NCBI GenBank assembly: GCA_006503535.1
Contig: QYRS01000002.1
Span: forward strand, 5,084,001-5,148,000
Length of the DNA: 64,000 nucleotides
Source: Arthrinium phaeospermum
Taxonomy: Eukaryota; Ascomycota; Sordariomycetes; Amphisphaeriales; Apiosporaceae
Direction of reading: 5' to 3'
Part shown: positions 44,073 to 55,759 of the stretch, piece by piece
How the letters are laid out: each line of letters begins with the position of its first letter
Numbering within the stretch: the stretch's first letter is position 1
Program-made: the position numbers and the translations under genes
The notes under the pieces: generated by a model
Told to the model about the DNA's origin: nothing
What the model saw: only the letters and a program-made list of their open reading frames with translations
The model's database searches: none

Positions 44073-45773
44073 ATGTTTAGATGTGCATCTCGCGGTACAT
44101 CCAGCCATTCGATATATTCCCAGATCTTGCACCCGCAGATAATGACCCGCCTTAAAGCCCGTTGCATCCATGAGACGACAACGATGGCATCATCAGCAGA
44201 TTCGAAGACATCAGCCCCTCAAGCACAGGTCCAACCCTCCCCCAACCGCCCCGTAAACGCCTCCGCCATGGCCTCCAACCCGGACCACCCCCAGAAATCC
44301 ATCAACCTCCTGCGCGGCTGGCCCTCGACCGGCCTGCTCCCCACCGCGGCCCTCAACGCGGCCTCGCAGCGCCTACTGGGCGACCCGGCCCTCGCCGCCC
44401 CCGCGCTGCTCTACGGGCCCGACCCGGGCTTCGAGCCCCTGCGCGGCGCCCTGGCCGCCTGGCTCGCCGAGTTCTATTACGGGACGTCGGTGGATGCGGA
44501 TGTCGAGCGCATCGCCGTCAGCGGCGGCGCTAGCCAGAGCCTCGCTTGCATCCTGCAGTCGTTTACGGACCCGGCTTACACCCGCGCCGTCTGGATGGTG
44601 GCCCCCTGCTACTTCCTCGCGTGTCCCATCTTCGCCGACGCCGGGCTCGGCGGGAAGGGCCGTCTGCGCGCGGTGCCGGAGGACGAGGAGGGGATCGATC
44701 TTGGGTTCCTGGAGGCGGGGCTGCGTAAGTCGGCCGAGGAAGACGCCGCTGCTGTCCGAGATGGGAGAAAGGGGGAAGAGTCGTTCAAGGACCCGGGTCC
44801 GCACCGCAAGCTCTACCGTCATGTGGTGTACTGCGTCCCCTCCTTCTCGAACCCGTCGGGCAAGACCATGAGCCGGCGCCGGCGCGAGGGGCTGCTGGAG
44901 CTGGCGCGGCGGTACGATGCCCTTGTCGTCTGCGACGATGTGTACGACATGCTGCAATGGCAACCCACCACCACCGCCTCCTCTTCCTCTTCTTCCTCTT
45001 CCGAGGCACCAGACCTCAACCAAGCCCTCCTCCCCCGCCTCACCGACCTCGAGCGCCCCCTGGGCCCCTCCCCGCACGATCCGCCCGGCAAGTCCTTCGG
45101 CCACGCCGTCTCCAACGGCTCCTTCAGCAAGCTGGCGGGGCCCGGCCTGCGCACCGGCTGGACCGAGTCGCTTCCCGACTTCGCCTACGGCCTCTCGCAG
45201 ACGGGCTCGACCCGCTCCGGCGGCGCCCCCTCCCAGTTCGCGGCCGCCGTTGTCTACGAGCTGCTCGTCTCGGGCGCGCTAACACAACACCTGCGGGACG
45301 CGCTAAGGCCGGCGTACCGAAGGCGGCACGGGCTGGTGGCGGATGCACTGAAACGATATCTGGGGCCGCTTTACGTGCGGCGAGAGGGAGAAGACGACGG
45401 CGGCGACGCGGCCATGAAGGGCGTGGGTCGCAGCCTCGCGGGCCGCGACGACGTCTTCGGGGGCTACTTCGTCTGGTTCCGGCTGCCGGGGAACCTGAAA
45501 GCCGACGACGTCGCGCAGCGGTGCATGGCGGAGGAGAACCTGGCCATCGGCACGGGCGGGCTATTCGCCGTGCAGGGAGATACAAACGGGCCGCAGTTCG
45601 AGCACGAGGTGCGGCTGTGCTTCGCGTGGGAGGACGAGGCGGACCTCGAGGACGGGGTGCTGCGGCTGAGCCGCGTGCTCCGGCGGATGCTGGACGGGGA
45701 ACCGATGAGGCAGGGCGCTGCGACGGCGGCAGGAGGAGGTAAGGGTGGGAAAGGGGTGGACGAGTTGAAGTAA
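44073..45773 (+). CDS. PLP-dependent aminotransferase class I/II
   Basis: The single-exon frame gives 566 aa from the first ATG after the TATA element. In-frame ATGs at 44142, 44184 and 44268 could give shorter forms; the first 40 residues are Arg/Ser-rich and could target mitochondria. The fold-type-I signatures are present: LLYGPDPGFEPLRGALAAWL, VSGGASQSLACIL, YCVPSFSNPSGKTMS, VVCDDVYDML (the Asp/Tyr pair that binds the cofactor) and NGSFSKLAGPGLRTGW with the PLP-lysine in SFSK. A Thr/Ser-rich insertion from a TCC/TCT repeat (about 44962-45002) follows MLQW. It resembles fungal aromatic/alpha-aminoadipate-type aminotransferases, but the substrate is unknown. Confidence 0.9.
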   Translation: MFRCASRGTSSHSIYSQILHPQIMTRLKARCIHETTTMASSADSKTSAPQAQVQPSPNRPVNASAMASNPDHPQKSINLLRGWPSTGLLPTAALNAASQRLLGDPALAAPALLYGPDPGFEPLRGALAAWLAEFYYGTSVDADVERIAVSGGASQSLACILQSFTDPAYTRAVWMVAPCYFLACPIFADAGLGGKGRLRAVPEDEEGIDLGFLEAGLRKSAEEDAAAVRDGRKGEESFKDPGPHRKLYRHVVYCVPSFSNPSGKTMSRRRREGLLELARRYDALVVCDDVYDMLQWQPTTTASSSSSSSSEAPDLNQALLPRLTDLERPLGPSPHDPPGKSFGHAVSNGSFSKLAGPGLRTGWTESLPDFAYGLSQTGSTRSGGAPSQFAAAVVYELLVSGALTQHLRDALRPAYRRRHGLVADALKRYLGPLYVRREGEDDGGDAAMKGVGRSLAGRDDVFGGYFVWFRLPGNLKADDVAQRCMAEENLAIGTGGLFAVQGDTNGPQFEHEVRLCFAWEDEADLEDGVLRLSRVLRRMLDGEPMRQGAATAAGGGKGGKGVDELK

Positions 45774-46147
45774 ATACCTTATGTACATGGTGCGGCATGA
45801 GAGAAGAGTACATTGGGCTACGTACATGCAAGAAGACTTGTAATCATAGGCACAAAACAAGCACATATGTCTGTAACACGTACATATGTATGCACGTAGC
45901 AGTTCTAGCGAATTCGAATAATGGCAAAACATGCCGCCATATCAGTATTTTTCATTCAATCTACCTAGGGTATCTTTTTCGTCAATGATGAAAAGCAAAC
46001 GAACGCCCTAAGGAAGTACTTTTTTTACCCAAAGCTATAAAACAAACAAACAGACAGCCCCAACTCCTTTGCTATGCCACCAACAGTTGAAGTTCGTTTC
46101 TTCTAATCTGACATGCATCCATTGCATTCGAACGGGGATTTTCAAAT
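45774..46147. other. Convergent intergenic region
   Basis: 3' UTRs of the aminotransferase and ESA1. AT-rich in places, no gene. Confidence 0.5.
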
Positions 46148-47665
46148 CTACCAGCCCCAAGTCCTAGAGGAGGCCGTGAAGACGGGGGGCTTCCACTGGA
46201 TGCGCCCGGGGGAGATGGACCGGATGTTCTTGGACTTGGCCTTCTCGCGCTGCTGCATCATCTTCTCCGAGACGACGAGCTTGTGCTCGCCCTTGTGGTA
46301 GACCTGCATCTTGAGCGCCTGCAGCGTGTGCTCCACGTCCTGCGTCGTCATGGCCAGCTCCGACGATATCGACTCAATGCTGCACTTATCATCACGGTCG
46401 TTGTATCTTAGGAGCAGGTCCAGGATCTGCTCCGACCAGTACTGCCGGTAACTCAGCAGGCCCAAGTCCGAGAGCGGCTTCTCCGGTGAGCCCAGCTTGC
46501 CCTCGACCTTGGACAGCTCGTACGAGAACTGGATCAGCAGCCGGCCGAAGCCCTTGCGCTGGTACTGCGGCATGGTCAGGATGCAGGCCACGTTGTAGCC
46601 CTCGGCGCACTCCTTTTCCTTCGAGAAGTAGCCGACGAAGTGGTGGCCACGCTCGTCCTTCTGCGTCATGACGTAGAACAAGAACGGGTCGACGTCGTAG
46701 TACAGCGTCTTGTGGTCGAGGAACATCTTGGACAGCAGGCACAGGTTGCGACACCAGGTGCGCTGCCGGCGGCCGTCGATCTCGAAGAAGGACACGTACT
46801 CGTCGCGGTAGATCTCGTTGCCGGGCGGGTGCTGCAGGGTGCACTTGTGTCGGTGCCGCGTGAAGGACTTTTGGTCGCCGTAGTAGTTGAGGCAGAACTC
46901 GCAGATGAAGATGACGTCCTCCTGCGTGAAGGCTTCGGGGTAGGGCGAGAAGTACCAGGGGAACAGGTCCCACCGGCCGAACTGCACCTTGGAGATGTTT
47001 CGGATGCGCGCCAGCTCCGTCGGGTTCTGGGTCATGGAGCCGCCGGTTCGCAGCTTCTCGATCTCGGCTTCTCGACTAAACTCTTCCTTCTTGACTTCGG
47101 GAGGATTGTTGTCGTCGTCGTCGACGTCCATCTCGTCGCCGCCGCCGCCATTGGCAGCGGGAGTATCGCCAGCTTTGGAATCGAGGTCGCGCGGGGTCGA
47201 GGGCGCCTTGCTCTGGCTCTGCGAATCGACAAACTCGGACCAGGGGTGCGGGGTGACGGCCTCGGAGGTGACGGACTGCTCGCGCTTGCCGGGGCGCTTC
47301 TGGGCGACGTTCTTCTTGCCGACGTTCTTGCGAGCACCGTTGGGGGCGGCGACGGCGCCCTTCTTGGTCTTACCGGCCTTGGGCTTGTCCTTGTCCGGGT
47401 TGGGCCACTCGACGTCCTGGTCGAAGTCGATGCGCTTGACGGGCACCCACTCGTCGAGGCGCTTGTTGAAGTTGTCGAAGTTGCAGTAGAACTGTCGCCC
47501 GCTCTTGGTGTCCTTGATGCTCAGGATCTCGGCGCGCCGCGCCTGCCCGTCCTTCTCGACCATGGCGATGCAGCCCACGCGGATCGAGTCGGGCGTCGCC
47601 TTGCTCTTCTGCCGCGACCCCTCGGGGCCGACGGCCGCCTCGCCATTCAGTGCACCGGGTGTCAT
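46148..47665 (-). CDS. esa1: MYST-family histone acetyltransferase Esa1 (NuA4 catalytic subunit)
   Basis: The intronless frame of 505 aa acetylates histones H4 and H2A as part of NuA4 (family knowledge). A chromo/Tudor-knot domain spans residues 26-90 (VGCIAMVEKDGQ, FYCNFDNFNKRLDEWV). A Ser/Pro/Asp-rich linker follows. The MYST domain starts near 215 with a C2HC zinc finger (C255, C258, H271, C275). The autoacetylated Lys is K319 in LDHKTLYYDVDPF, the catalytic Cys is C361 in NVACILTMPQYQRKGFG, the acetyl-CoA loop is QRKGFG (369-374), and the general-base Glu is E395 in SPEKPLSDLG. All key residues match yeast Esa1. A 30-aa C-terminal extension (ISPGRIQWKPP) follows the domain. Confidence 0.97.
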   Translation of the reverse strand: MTPGALNGEAAVGPEGSRQKSKATPDSIRVGCIAMVEKDGQARRAEILSIKDTKSGRQFYCNFDNFNKRLDEWVPVKRIDFDQDVEWPNPDKDKPKAGKTKKGAVAAPNGARKNVGKKNVAQKRPGKREQSVTSEAVTPHPWSEFVDSQSQSKAPSTPRDLDSKAGDTPAANGGGGDEMDVDDDDNNPPEVKKEEFSREAEIEKLRTGGSMTQNPTELARIRNISKVQFGRWDLFPWYFSPYPEAFTQEDVIFICEFCLNYYGDQKSFTRHRHKCTLQHPPGNEIYRDEYVSFFEIDGRRQRTWCRNLCLLSKMFLDHKTLYYDVDPFLFYVMTQKDERGHHFVGYFSKEKECAEGYNVACILTMPQYQRKGFGRLLIQFSYELSKVEGKLGSPEKPLSDLGLLSYRQYWSEQILDLLLRYNDRDDKCSIESISSELAMTTQDVEHTLQALKMQVYHKGEHKLVVSEKMMQQREKAKSKNIRSISPGRIQWKPPVFTASSRTWGW

Positions 47666-48213
47666 GATGGAGTTGCGATTCGATGCGATGCGATGGCGCG
47701 ATGGCGCGGTGATGGGATTGTGGCCAAATTGGGTGCAGGTTTGATGGAAAAGAAGATGATGGTTGGGTCGCGGAATAAATGCGCGACTGGAAACTTATCA
47801 AGAATTGAACTGATTGAAAACGTTTGGCGGGGCAAGGCTGTTTTGTTACTGGAAGTTACCAGTAACCTCGCTAAACCCAGCTGGAGCATTGAGCTTTTTA
47901 GCCTTACAGCTCTGCTGCACCACCAACATACACCAAAGAGCCAGTATATTGGTCATGGAATAGATGCTTCCTCGACCGGTATCAAGTGTTTGCATCAGAG
48001 AAGATACTATCATTAAGCCTAGATCAAAGTATCCTTGTCTATAAAATCCCAACGAATTCATTAGTGCTGTGTTCAGCGCGCCGTAACGCCGTTACCATGC
48101 ATCTATACCCAGTGCAATAAACCAAACCACGTAGACTACCTTCTTATGCGCTGCTGTCCAAAGCGGGATATGAGTGAATCTAGATTACTTGCAGTCAGTT
48201 TCGGGGTTTTCTC
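47666..48213. other. ESA1 upstream region
   Basis: Promoter of ESA1 and 3' flank of the RNase H2C gene. It includes an ATGCGATGGCG/GCGATGGCGCG short repeat just before the ESA1 start (47680-47710). No gene is seen. Confidence 0.5.
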
Positions 48214-48774
48214 TCATGATTTCACCAGTAGAACTCGTTCTCGAACACCTACCTGCTCGGAAAAGGACACCCATTCCTCAATGCCCCTCACGTAGGGGTC
48301 GGCACCGGCATCCGCCAGCGACTCGTGGCCCCAGACCACGAAGTCGTCGAACTGGGCCTTGCTCTGAAGCGGCGCGATCTCCAGGGCGTCCGGCAGCTCC
48401 TGCAAGTCGGCGTCCTGGTCCATCTCCTCCTCACGGGGGATCTCGCGCTTGGTGTCCCCCTTTTCGGCGACGGCGCCGTAGTAGCCCGCGGGCAGCGGCA
48501 CCGTCTTGCCGTGCAGCTTGCGCCCTCTCAGGTAGGCTGTTTTTGTTGATCCATCTGCAGCAAATTAGATGAATGCTTGGGGATATGAAGAGAAAAAGGC
48601 AAATGTTCCACCAATCTTCTTTCGATAGTACATACCTTCAGTGGCCGTTGGACGCCAGAAAGAATCTAAAGGGGCGACGTTTCCATCGTGGTGTATGCGA
48701 CACGGCAGGAGGTGAAGCTGGGCTTTCTTCGGTGCGGCTTTATCCCCCGCGACTGTGAGCATAGGTTGCGACAT
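48214..48774 (-). CDS. Ribonuclease H2 non-catalytic subunit C
   Basis: Exons 48774-48636 and 48554-48214 join in phase 1 (donor GTATGT, acceptor CTGCAG) to 159 aa. The family signatures are LHLLPCRIHHDGNV near residue 20, FW at 39-40, and KTAYLRGRKLHGKTVPLPAGYYGAV. The protein is the structural subunit that, with Rnh201 and Rnh202, forms RNase H2, which removes ribonucleotides from DNA and cuts RNA-DNA hybrids (family knowledge). The 3' end is uncertain: a donor GTAGGT at 48252 follows FSEQ, and splicing it to an AG at 48189 would place a stop at once. Reading through gives 14 extra residues ending LLVKS. Confidence 0.9.
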
Positions 48775-50658
48775 GATGAATGTACGATGTTTGTGCCGAT
48801 TATATGCCCCTACGATGTGGATGCAAATGTTGGAGTAGCTTTTGTTTGTAGAACTGTATGCTCGACTTTTGGGAGACGCGTTTTACTCTAGGAAAGTCGC
48901 GTTTGGCCGAACTCTTGCAGGGTAGCCCGCGTTAATTGACTGACTGAATTGGGGGGTCGTCTCCACACCACCCTCAGCGGCCAAGCTTTAGGATCTCGGC
49001 TTTGGAATCTGGCTTGGTCAGGCTTACAGCAAACATGACCTCAGATTCCAGATCATACCCGAAAGGCACTACTATACTACGGCATCAGCCAATCGTCAAT
49101 CAATTGTATTCCTGTTGATATCGAACGCAATGATTCGACAATTGCTTGGCCTGTCATGATTGAATTAGACCAAAACTCAGCACATTCCCGAACTTTAGCT
49201 GACAAGACCATGGGATAATTGATTGGACTGGAAAACCATTTTCGTTACACAAGATCATCGATAAGGACTGAAGAGCTATCATTGTCACGATCGCGCCAAC
49301 ACACCAGGAGATTCAATCGCGATCGCTGCCGTCGTCTATGAAGGGGGGCATGCGGCCCATAAAGAACTACGTAGCTCGCAGTTCGCGATACACCGCGTCG
49401 GGACCCTCGGGAGTTCTACGGCGACGGTGGTGCTCAGATCCACGCTTCTTGTTGCGGCCGCTGTCACATTTGCAACCCCCTCGTTTGTGCTGGTTCTCGA
49501 ACTTGAAACTAACCCAAATGCAACTCCTGTGCTACCAGTCGCAACGCTAGCATCTCTCGGACCCCTTTGCCGATCCATTTCCAGGCGAAACAGGCAACCT
49601 CCTCACAGAAACTCCCCATCAGAGAGCGTTGATGGTTTCCACCCCATCTGCAATTGGTGTTTCCCGGCTGGGCTAGCTTCGTCAAGATCGTCGCCTGCTG
49701 GCATGTACTTACCTCATACATGTCAGTCGGGTGAAGGTGCGTCAACATCATCGCTGTGCGCCGGATATCTCTGCTGAGTGCAGCTGTATGCCAATCCCAT
49801 CGCATTCATGTATGCTGTATGACATATCATTATGCCTCTGCAGCTGAGATGATACAATTGCGCTGGCGCACGCCTCAGAGTTACTTTCGCTCACCAGTGA
49901 AACCTTTTTGCTAGTATTCGGCTTATCCCCAAGCCGTTCTCAGCATCCCTGTTCCCCGTCCGTCGTCCCTGGGTTCTCCGCTGCGGAGACCGGCCGCACT
50001 GGCAAGGACTGCTTCATCTTTTTTCCCTCTTGCTAGATCCGGCCTACTTAACCACCTTTTCCCAGCCTGTATCTATGATGGAAGGCTGCATGCAGCTTCG
50101 GTGGCCACATGCTACGGGCGTAGGTAAGTACTTGGTAATGCACGGAGTTACGCCAGTGCGCCACTATGTAACTGCTAGGAGTTCGGCCAGATTCGATGGA
50201 CCCAAAAGCAAGCTGAACAAGAAGTAGTCGACGCGGGAGGATGGACGGATGTTTCCCCTTCGAGCCCTACTTACTATATTTTCTTCCCCTCTAATAACAT
50301 ATTGGCATGGGAAACTGTAGAGTTCTAAATACATATGATCACCAATTAGACTTGACCTTCTGGAAGGATAATCGAACGGAATAAGCTTAAGTCTCCCACC
50401 GCCCATTTACTTGCCTGGAAGCTGTTAGGATTGGCTAGCGCCCGCGATCGTTTACACCATCAAGAGTCTGTTCGCCTGGTCTTCGCATCATCACCCGTCC
50501 AACCCGAGGGCCTGTTTTCCCTTTTCTGTTTGCTTTGGTAGCCGGCGTTGCGGTTTCCTACCGAGAAAGCCACCCTCTACGTTTCTTGAAGTGGTTGAAA
50601 CTATTGTGCTGTCAGACAAAACCCGAAAGAAGCAAAATAAGAAGGAAGGAAGGAAACA
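48775..50658. other. Intergenic, 1.9 kb
   Basis: Divergent upstream region of the RNase H2C gene and the CFA-like gene. No frame with motifs or RNA gene was found. Confidence 0.5.
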
Positions 50659-52378
50659 ATGGCGCCATCACTGCTGCCGGATTTCGTCTCCCGGCCCCTT
50701 ATGCGCGGGGCCGACCTGGTCGGCACCAAGCTGGGCAGCTCGACCTGGGGGCCCGCCTTGGCGGTGGCCAAGCCCGCCATCCTCTCGGTCTTTTCCAAGA
50801 TCGAGGTCGGCACGCTGCTGCTGGTCGACCAGCCGGCCGGGTCGCGCCTCGTCTTCGGCCAGAAGCTGGGCGCCGTCCCCAAGGAGATGCCGAGCCACAA
50901 GCAAAACGCCGTGCGAAAGGCCGACACGGTCCCGCGCGTCGAGATCGTCGTCAGGGACGACTCCTTCTGGATGCGCCTCTTCCTCTTCGCCGACATGGGC
51001 TTCGCCGAGTCGTACATGCTGGGCGAGTTCGACTGCGAGGACCTCACGGCTTTCTTCCAGGTATGTCACCAGGTCTCAAGCCCACCTGATCTTGCATGAG
51101 CTTCTTCTCGAGGTTTCGTTGTTATCTAATGCGCAGCACTTTAGCTCTTCATCATCAACAGAGATCAGATGGGCAATGGCACGACGTGGTTCTCCACCAT
51201 CTCCGGCGCCATCAGCAGCGTTGCGCGGACCACCAACACGCTCTCCAACGCCCTGTTGAACATCCAGGCGCACTACGATATCAGCAACGATATGTTCGCG
51301 GCGTTCCTGTCGCCGGACATGACCTACTCGTGCCCGATCTGGAAGCCGCAGTCGGCGGGCTCGTCGTACCGCGAGGAGACGCTGGAGGAGGCGCAGATGA
51401 CGAAGCTGCACCGGTTCGTCGACGGGGCCAAGATCAAGGCCTCGGACCACGTGCTCGAGATCGGCACGGGCTGGGGCTCGTTCGCCATCGAGGCCGTCAA
51501 GAAGACGGGCTGTCGTGTTACTAGTCTGACGCTGTCCAAGGAGCAGAAGCTGCTCGCCGAGGAGCGCATCCGCCAGGCCGGGCTCGCCGACCGCATCCAG
51601 GTGAAGCTGATGGACTACCGCAACCTTGCGGTCCCCGATCGGCCTTACGACAAGATCGTGTCGATTGAGATGCTCGAGGCTGTCGGTAACGAATTCTTGG
51701 CCACGTACTTCTCGCACATGGACCGGTTGCTGAAGAAGGATGGGGGTATTGCCATGTTCCAGTGCATCACGATGCCAGAGAACCGGTACGAAGCGCTCGG
51801 GAAGAAAGAAGAGTGAGTTTACAGCTGTTGCCCCACGCGTTCCTAGGACCCATGGGAACCCCGAACTGACAAGTTGTTTAGTTTCATCGCAAAGTACATT
51901 TTCCCCGGCGGCTATCTACCCGCCATAACGCAGCTGCTCAACCACATCAGCACCGAGTCCAAGGGCACGCTGATTGTGGAAAATGTCGAAAACATCGGCG
52001 GCCACTACGCCAAGACGCTGCGGCTGTGGAAGGAGAAGTTCATGCAGAACTTCGAGTCGACCATTGCGCCGGCGCTGCGGCGGGAACACCCGAACATGAC
52101 GGACGCCGAGATCAACGTGTTCCGGAGAAAATGGGAGGTAAGTGCTGAAGTAGTGGGAACCCACGAGCGAACCCCATACATACATGCGGTCAGCTAGCTA
52201 CATGTAGCTGTACAACATCCCGAAGATGCGATCCGATTGAGCTAACCTGGGAACCACAAACCAACAGTACTATTTCACCTACTGCGAAGCGGGTTTCGTC
52301 ACCAAGACTTTGGGTGACGTGATAATCACGGTGGGACGCGAGGGCACCCTGGAGTTGATGGAGGATATTCCCATCTGA
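50659..52378 (+). CDS. Cyclopropane-fatty-acyl-phospholipid synthase-like methyltransferase
   Basis: Exons 50659-51060, 51145-51812, 51882-52137 and 52268-52378 join in phase to 478 aa. Residues 1-134 form the N-terminal lipid-binding part (FSKIEVGTLLLVDQPAGSRLVFG, FWMRLFLFADMGFAESYMLGEFDCEDL). The SAM-methyltransferase core follows: HYDISNDMFAAFLSPDMTYSCPIW, VLEIGTGWGSFAIEAV (SAM loop), VTSLTLSKEQ, DYRNL, VSIEMLEAVG and the C-terminal FIAKYIFPGGYLP, NIGGHYAKTLRLWKEKF and YYFTYCEAGF. The family adds a methylene or methyl group from SAM to unsaturated acyl chains of membrane lipids (family knowledge). In fungi related proteins also methylate sphingolipid bases at C9; here the soluble CFA-type layout without obvious membrane helices favours the CFA group. 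Confidence 0.94.
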
Positions 52379-53389
52379 TCAGAAGAAGCTGACCCGGCCG
52401 TGCGGTACGGACGGTCTAGCTAGTGGCGGCCCGGGGAAAGGAAACTTGTCTCGTTTTTGGGTCCAGGATATGTATTTGTTTGCATTGGCATAGCGCAGCG
52501 TGCAACCCCCCTCAATTGGAGTCCCGTAGCCATTTGTGGTTTGTAGATTACCAGCAGTATCGAATCAATCAATGGCAGGAAATGTGTAATATGCTGAACA
52601 ATGCCTTGTATGATTGATTGGCGATTGGTCTCAGTGCAAGCATGTGGCGTCAGTCATGCAACCCGTGTCGAAACTAGCCCTTGGCAATGCTATTCCTCAG
52701 CTCGTATTCTCTGTCGACAGTCCAAGCTCTTGAAGTTTCCACAGGGCATTCAAATGCAGAGATTTAATCTCTCAACATACGAGTTCTCCTTCATCAATTT
52801 TTCCATATCACCAATGCCAACCTCGTCAGGTTACCTGGGCTCAGCTGTGAGATCATAAATGCTGTTACGGCGTCACGGGCATACGTAAGAGGCCAGGGAG
52901 GCTCTGGCTGGACCCCACCTAAACGACCCCTCCACCGTCGTCAGCCTATCCGGAACAAGCCCCCTTCGCTCTATTGGAATGCTAGCAGCGCGGGGTCGTG
53001 GCTAGCGACCAGCATTCAAGTTGACACGATCCAGAGCTCCCCTTTTGACGCACCTAGATTGGCCAACCCCTGATCAAGACACCGCTCCTTCTATCCACCC
53101 GCCGCTCTCCTGATCCATCCTCTTCGTTCTTTGGAATAAATATCCAAAGCCTCAAGGACCCCCATCTTCTCTCCCGCATACACCATCAATCGTCGTGCTG
53201 GCCACATAACAAGAAGAAAGGTACGATGAAGCTCCAACCACCAACACCTCCTTGCCCGTCCCGTCCCCTCTCTGTCACCTCCACCTCGACGACCCTCTTG
53301 CATACATCTTAACCTACTAACATCTGGCCCGATCTCGTCTACAGCCCAAACAACCCGATTTCTCCATCCTCCCATCCAAACAAATCAAC
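52379..53389. other. Intergenic, 1 kb
   Basis: 3' UTR of the CFA-like gene and promoter/5' leader of the HET-C2-like gene. Pyrimidine-rich tracts precede the HET-C2 start; no gene. Confidence 0.5.
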
Positions 53390-54239
53390 ATGTCGGTCCC
53401 TACTTTCCCCACCGGAGGCACCCTCCTCGACACCTTCAAGAAGTCCTTCGTGGACGTGCCCGTCGACTCGGAGAAGGACAACGCCATCGCCACCACCGAC
53501 TTCCTCGACGCCGCCGAGTCCCTGACCACCATCTTCGACGCCCTCGGCTCCGTCGCCTTCTCCCCCGTCAAGAATGACATGATCGGCAACGTCAAGAAGA
53601 TCCGTGAGCGCCAGCTCGCCGCCCCCGCCGAGAGCGCCACCCTCCAGGAGCTCGTCATCAACGAGCTCAAGACCAAGAAGCACGTCGCTACCGAGGGTCT
53701 TGTCTGGCTTGTCCGGTACGTTCTTGATCTTACTTGTTCTGATCTTCTCTACATCGTACACACGCACACGAAGCCTGTAATGCGTTGACTTGCGGCAATT
53801 GCTTGCGTTGGGGGTCGGGTGTTTTGCAGGAGCCAATCGCCATAACTTTCCCGCCCCTGGCATGAGCCTCAAACCCTTACACCTGTACCATAACAACTAC
53901 TACTCATACCAGATCCCCTGCTAACTTGTCTGTGCCCTTAATAGTGGTCTGGACTTCACGTGTATTGCACTGAGCCAGAACCTGGCCAAGGAGACCGAGG
54001 AGATGTCCGACTCGTTCCGCAACGCCTACGGCAACACCCTGAAGCCCCACCACAGCTTCATGATCAAGCCCGTCTTCAGCGCCGCCATGAGCGCCTGCCC
54101 CTACCGCAAGGACTTCTACGCCAAGCTGGGCGCCGACCACGACAAGGTCGTCGCCGAGCTCCGCCCCTACCTCGCCGCCCTCGACAAGATCGTCGCCATC
54201 CTCAAGGGCTTCCAGGACCGCAAGGAGGCCAAGTGGTAA
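53390..54239 (+). CDS. Glycolipid transfer protein, HET-C2 type
   Basis: Exons 53390-53715 and 53945-54239 join in phase 2 to 206 aa, the length of Podospora anserina HET-C. The GLTP fold residues are present: D63, N67 and K70 in NDMIGNVKK, W106 in GLVWLVRGLDF and a His at 144-145 in LKPHHSFM, which together hold the sugar head group. The protein moves glycosphingolipids between membranes (family knowledge). In Podospora, het-c alleles also trigger incompatibility against HET-domain NLR proteins HET-D and HET-E; whether this copy does so is unknown. The CAA/AAC-rich 3' UTR follows. Confidence 0.95.
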
Positions 54240-55759
54240 ATCTGCACCGCCACTACCACCAAACAACAACAATAACAAACAAAAAGAGCATGGGTTTTTG
54301 GGGGGTTTCAAATAGGGTATAATGTCATTGGTTTGTGGTTGGTATTACCACGGCTGGTGCTACATACCATGTCCTCGCAGCGACCTTTCTGGAAGGAGGA
54401 AACAGGCGCTTGGAAGCCCATGTATCACGATGGAACGGTATCATGTCATGAGAAAAAATGGGATTAAACTGCTGAATTCACTAAAGAATACATTCCATTA
54501 GAGACCTTGGCTACTACAATGGCCACGGTCTGCAGAACAAAACACTGGCTTCAAACCCATGACATGTGACTTGGTCAACTACTGCAGATTGTAATGATGC
54601 TGCTGTAGATGTCAAGGACAAGGTATAGCAGTAGTACTTTCCTCAGCTCCATTCCATTCTGCCTCGTGCTCTAGAGGACGGGCCTTTGTCGGTGCAGAGA
54701 CACATGCAATAAACACGTCTCGATCTCCCTATCAGATGTCTACATCTGCCTAGAAAGGGTAAAGTCCGGAGAACCGTATCACTTCTTCTAGGTGTTTTGG
54801 CAGCTTTGGCTTTTCAATATATCAGACCCGGGGTTGATGTGTTGCCGCAGCAGCGCCTTGGGTGCCGACTTCTAAGTAGCCAACCATCTCGAAAAGGAAC
54901 ATTGCGACGGCTCTATGAGATTGGATTTCTGCTTGCTCTCCTGGGTCGATGGTGTCGACTTTTGGACTAGCGACCTCTGTCTTCTACGGCTCAGCGAGCT
55001 TGCTTGACCCTCATGCCCATGATGCGATTGGGTGGATGATAACTCTTACTTTCAAGAACTCAATCCATAACCGAAGATCACCATGATAACTATTATATTC
55101 AGTGTTTTCGTCTCTGTCTCTTTCCACTGTTTATGCTTGAAGTTAAGCATGGGCATCTGGAGCTTCACAAGAGATCGAAAGGAAAACGCGGCACCCAGTT
55201 GTGACGATGAAATATATCATGCTGTACCTGCAGCATCCGATTAAACGAGTGGCTATCTAAGTATAAAGAAAATGCAATTCTACCGGAGGGTAGGTAATGA
55301 CTGTCCTGTATATCCTTTTATGAAATCCCGAAAACCTCCGACCATCTCTGGCTGCGATTTGTAGCTCGCGGGATACTAGCAACTGCCAATCCTAGATCCA
55401 AGAAATAACAACTAAACCAAAACATGAATCGCCCGTGATGAGAAGCAATCGGTCTGTGAATCAAAACGAATGAGCACCAAAGTTGAGTGATAGAATCGGT
55501 GCCCAAAGGATGGTGGATAGAAAGAAAGGGGGTATAACAAAAGAAAAGGGGCGCGGACAGCGGTCGAGAAAGGTCGAACTGTGATAAGACCTGAAAGCTG
55601 CCCATGAGCTTTTGATGGAAATGTCGGAATCATTCCTGATATCCCAGAGAAGTAACTCCCTTTAGTTGCCCTTATTTTGGTCTGACAGCGCGTGCTGACT
55701 CTAAGTTTGTTGCAGCCGCTCAACAGTTCCCAGGTCACACACTACCTCTCCTTTGCTTT
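54240..55759. other. Intergenic, 1.5 kb
   Basis: 3' UTR of the HET-C2-like gene, then sequence with no coding frame or RNA signal. Confidence 0.5.

Noticed and set aside
46640..48016. 458-codon plus-strand frame
   Set aside because: Antisense shadow of the ESA1 gene, whose frame has all MYST catalytic residues.
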